NCBI GenBank assembly: GCA_036426205.1
Contig: CM071570.1
Location: 6,651,747 to 6,715,746 of the forward strand
Direction of reading: 5' to 3'
DNA length: 64,000 nt
From: Ascaphus truei
Taxonomy: Eukaryota; Chordata; Amphibia; Anura; Ascaphidae
A program made the position numbers and the translations under genes. The notes under the pieces are model-generated. The model was not told the DNA's origin. It ran no database searches and saw nothing but the letters and a program-made list of their open reading frames with translations. Position 1 is the stretch's first letter. The number at the start of each line of letters is the position of its first letter. Below are positions 63,518-64,000 of this stretch, in pieces.

Positions 63518-64000
63518 TACTCTGTCGCCCGACTGAAGGAAAGGGAAGTATACAGGGCTCTGTAGGAGAGGTCTGCCTGTCAGTCACTGGAAAAACTAGC
63601 TATGACGCGCTTGGTTCCTTCACGTCAATAAGGTGTCTGGCGTTCCAGGGCCCTGGATGTACCAGGTACAGCTCTAGCAGCCGTGATTGCTCCCGCAACG
63701 TGTCACTCAACGCATCGGCGGGAGCAGCTCCCATTATAAATACATTAGACATGTGTGGAAAAGGGGCAGGGCTAACATGCTATTGCAATAATGCCTGCTA
63801 CGTCTGAAGTCAGTAAGGCACTTCTTCCGTTTGTAAGTAGTCAGAAAATCCTAAATCTATTCTATGATTTTTTTTTTTTATCTCTGAAGGACAAAAAACT
63901 ATGTTCAATAGAACTTTTATTAATTTAATGCTAAACACACCTTTGACATACAGGCAATAATGAACCTTACAGTAAATGTGCATTTGGAAAAGAATGTAAA
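63518..64000. other. Unassigned stretch to window end
   Basis: GC-moderate then AT-rich after 63840. The 170-codon frame at 63295-63807 overlaps the MITE and has no family motif. Confidence 0.2.

Noticed and set aside
63295..63807. 170-codon + strand open frame
   Set aside because: It starts inside a PIF/Harbinger-type MITE and shows no family motif or supporting signal.
1..64000. Bacterial-type operons, toxin-antitoxin, phage or defence systems
   Set aside because: No ribosome-binding or operon structure; every recognisable protein is a eukaryotic retroelement protein.
1..64000. tRNA, 5S or rRNA genes
   Set aside because: No cloverleaf with A and B boxes or rRNA core could be recognised by eye; a tRNAscan/Infernal run would be decisive.

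Overview
This window looks like repeat-rich nuclear DNA from an amphibian, most likely a frog. I find no bacterial or phage gene organisation and no host gene I can name. The assignment rests on repeat content read by eye: an L1-clade LINE with both ORFs open, a Tx1-type ORF1 with CCHC knuckles, CR1 and L2 LINEs, Penelope-like elements (PLEs) with GIY-YIG endonuclease, hAT, PIF/Harbinger and Tc1/mariner MITEs, and LTR-like repeats with ZNF143, NRF1 and YY1 motifs. Family names come from protein and terminal-repeat similarity, not a database search.

Layout. 1-7.6 kb: decayed Tx1-type ORF1 (-), a foldback element, a ZNF143/NRF1/YY1 repeat (copy A) and a nearly full-length L2 LINE (-) with a 2A-like peptide and an assembly gap. 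7.9-12 kb: a hammerhead-like PLE tail (-), a 781-bp hAT derivative, and a PLE (+) broken by two back-to-back hAT MITEs sharing one 8-bp target site. 12-23 kb: an LTR-like block, a LINE 3' portion with a YADD motif, palindromic repeats, a second ~1-kb hAT derivative, a mariner-type MITE and repeat copy B. 24-33 kb: a CR1 3' end split by repeat copy C, a LINE remnant, a hAT MITE, tandem duplications and repeat copy D. 33-39 kb: minisatellites, an L1/Tx1 fragment and a solo LTR with a 5-bp TSD. 39.5-45.6 kb: a 2-kb foldback transposon, a LINE C-terminal fragment, a palindromic hammerhead-bearing insertion with a 16-bp TSD, a CR1 fragment, a MITE made of consecutive hairpins and another hammerhead-like tail. 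50-62.8 kb: two LINE 3' ends, then a PLE (+) interrupted near its N-terminal coding part by a complete L1 (-, 52304-59720, perfect 13-bp TSD). 62.8-64 kb: unassigned DNA and a PIF/Harbinger-type MITE.

Most notable points. (1) The L1 has two intact ORFs (328 and 1267 codons), a perfect TSD and an unusually long 2.06-kb inter-ORF spacer. The spacer holds a CpG-rich antisense promoter-like cluster and a short ORF ending at a splice-donor-like site. (2) Five or six tail sequences share a hammerhead-ribozyme-like layout whose helices pair with different sequences in different copies; two lie downstream of PLE coding regions. (3) Nested insertions give a readable relative chronology. (4) A four-copy repeat family carries ZNF143, NRF1 and mostly YY1 promoter motifs.
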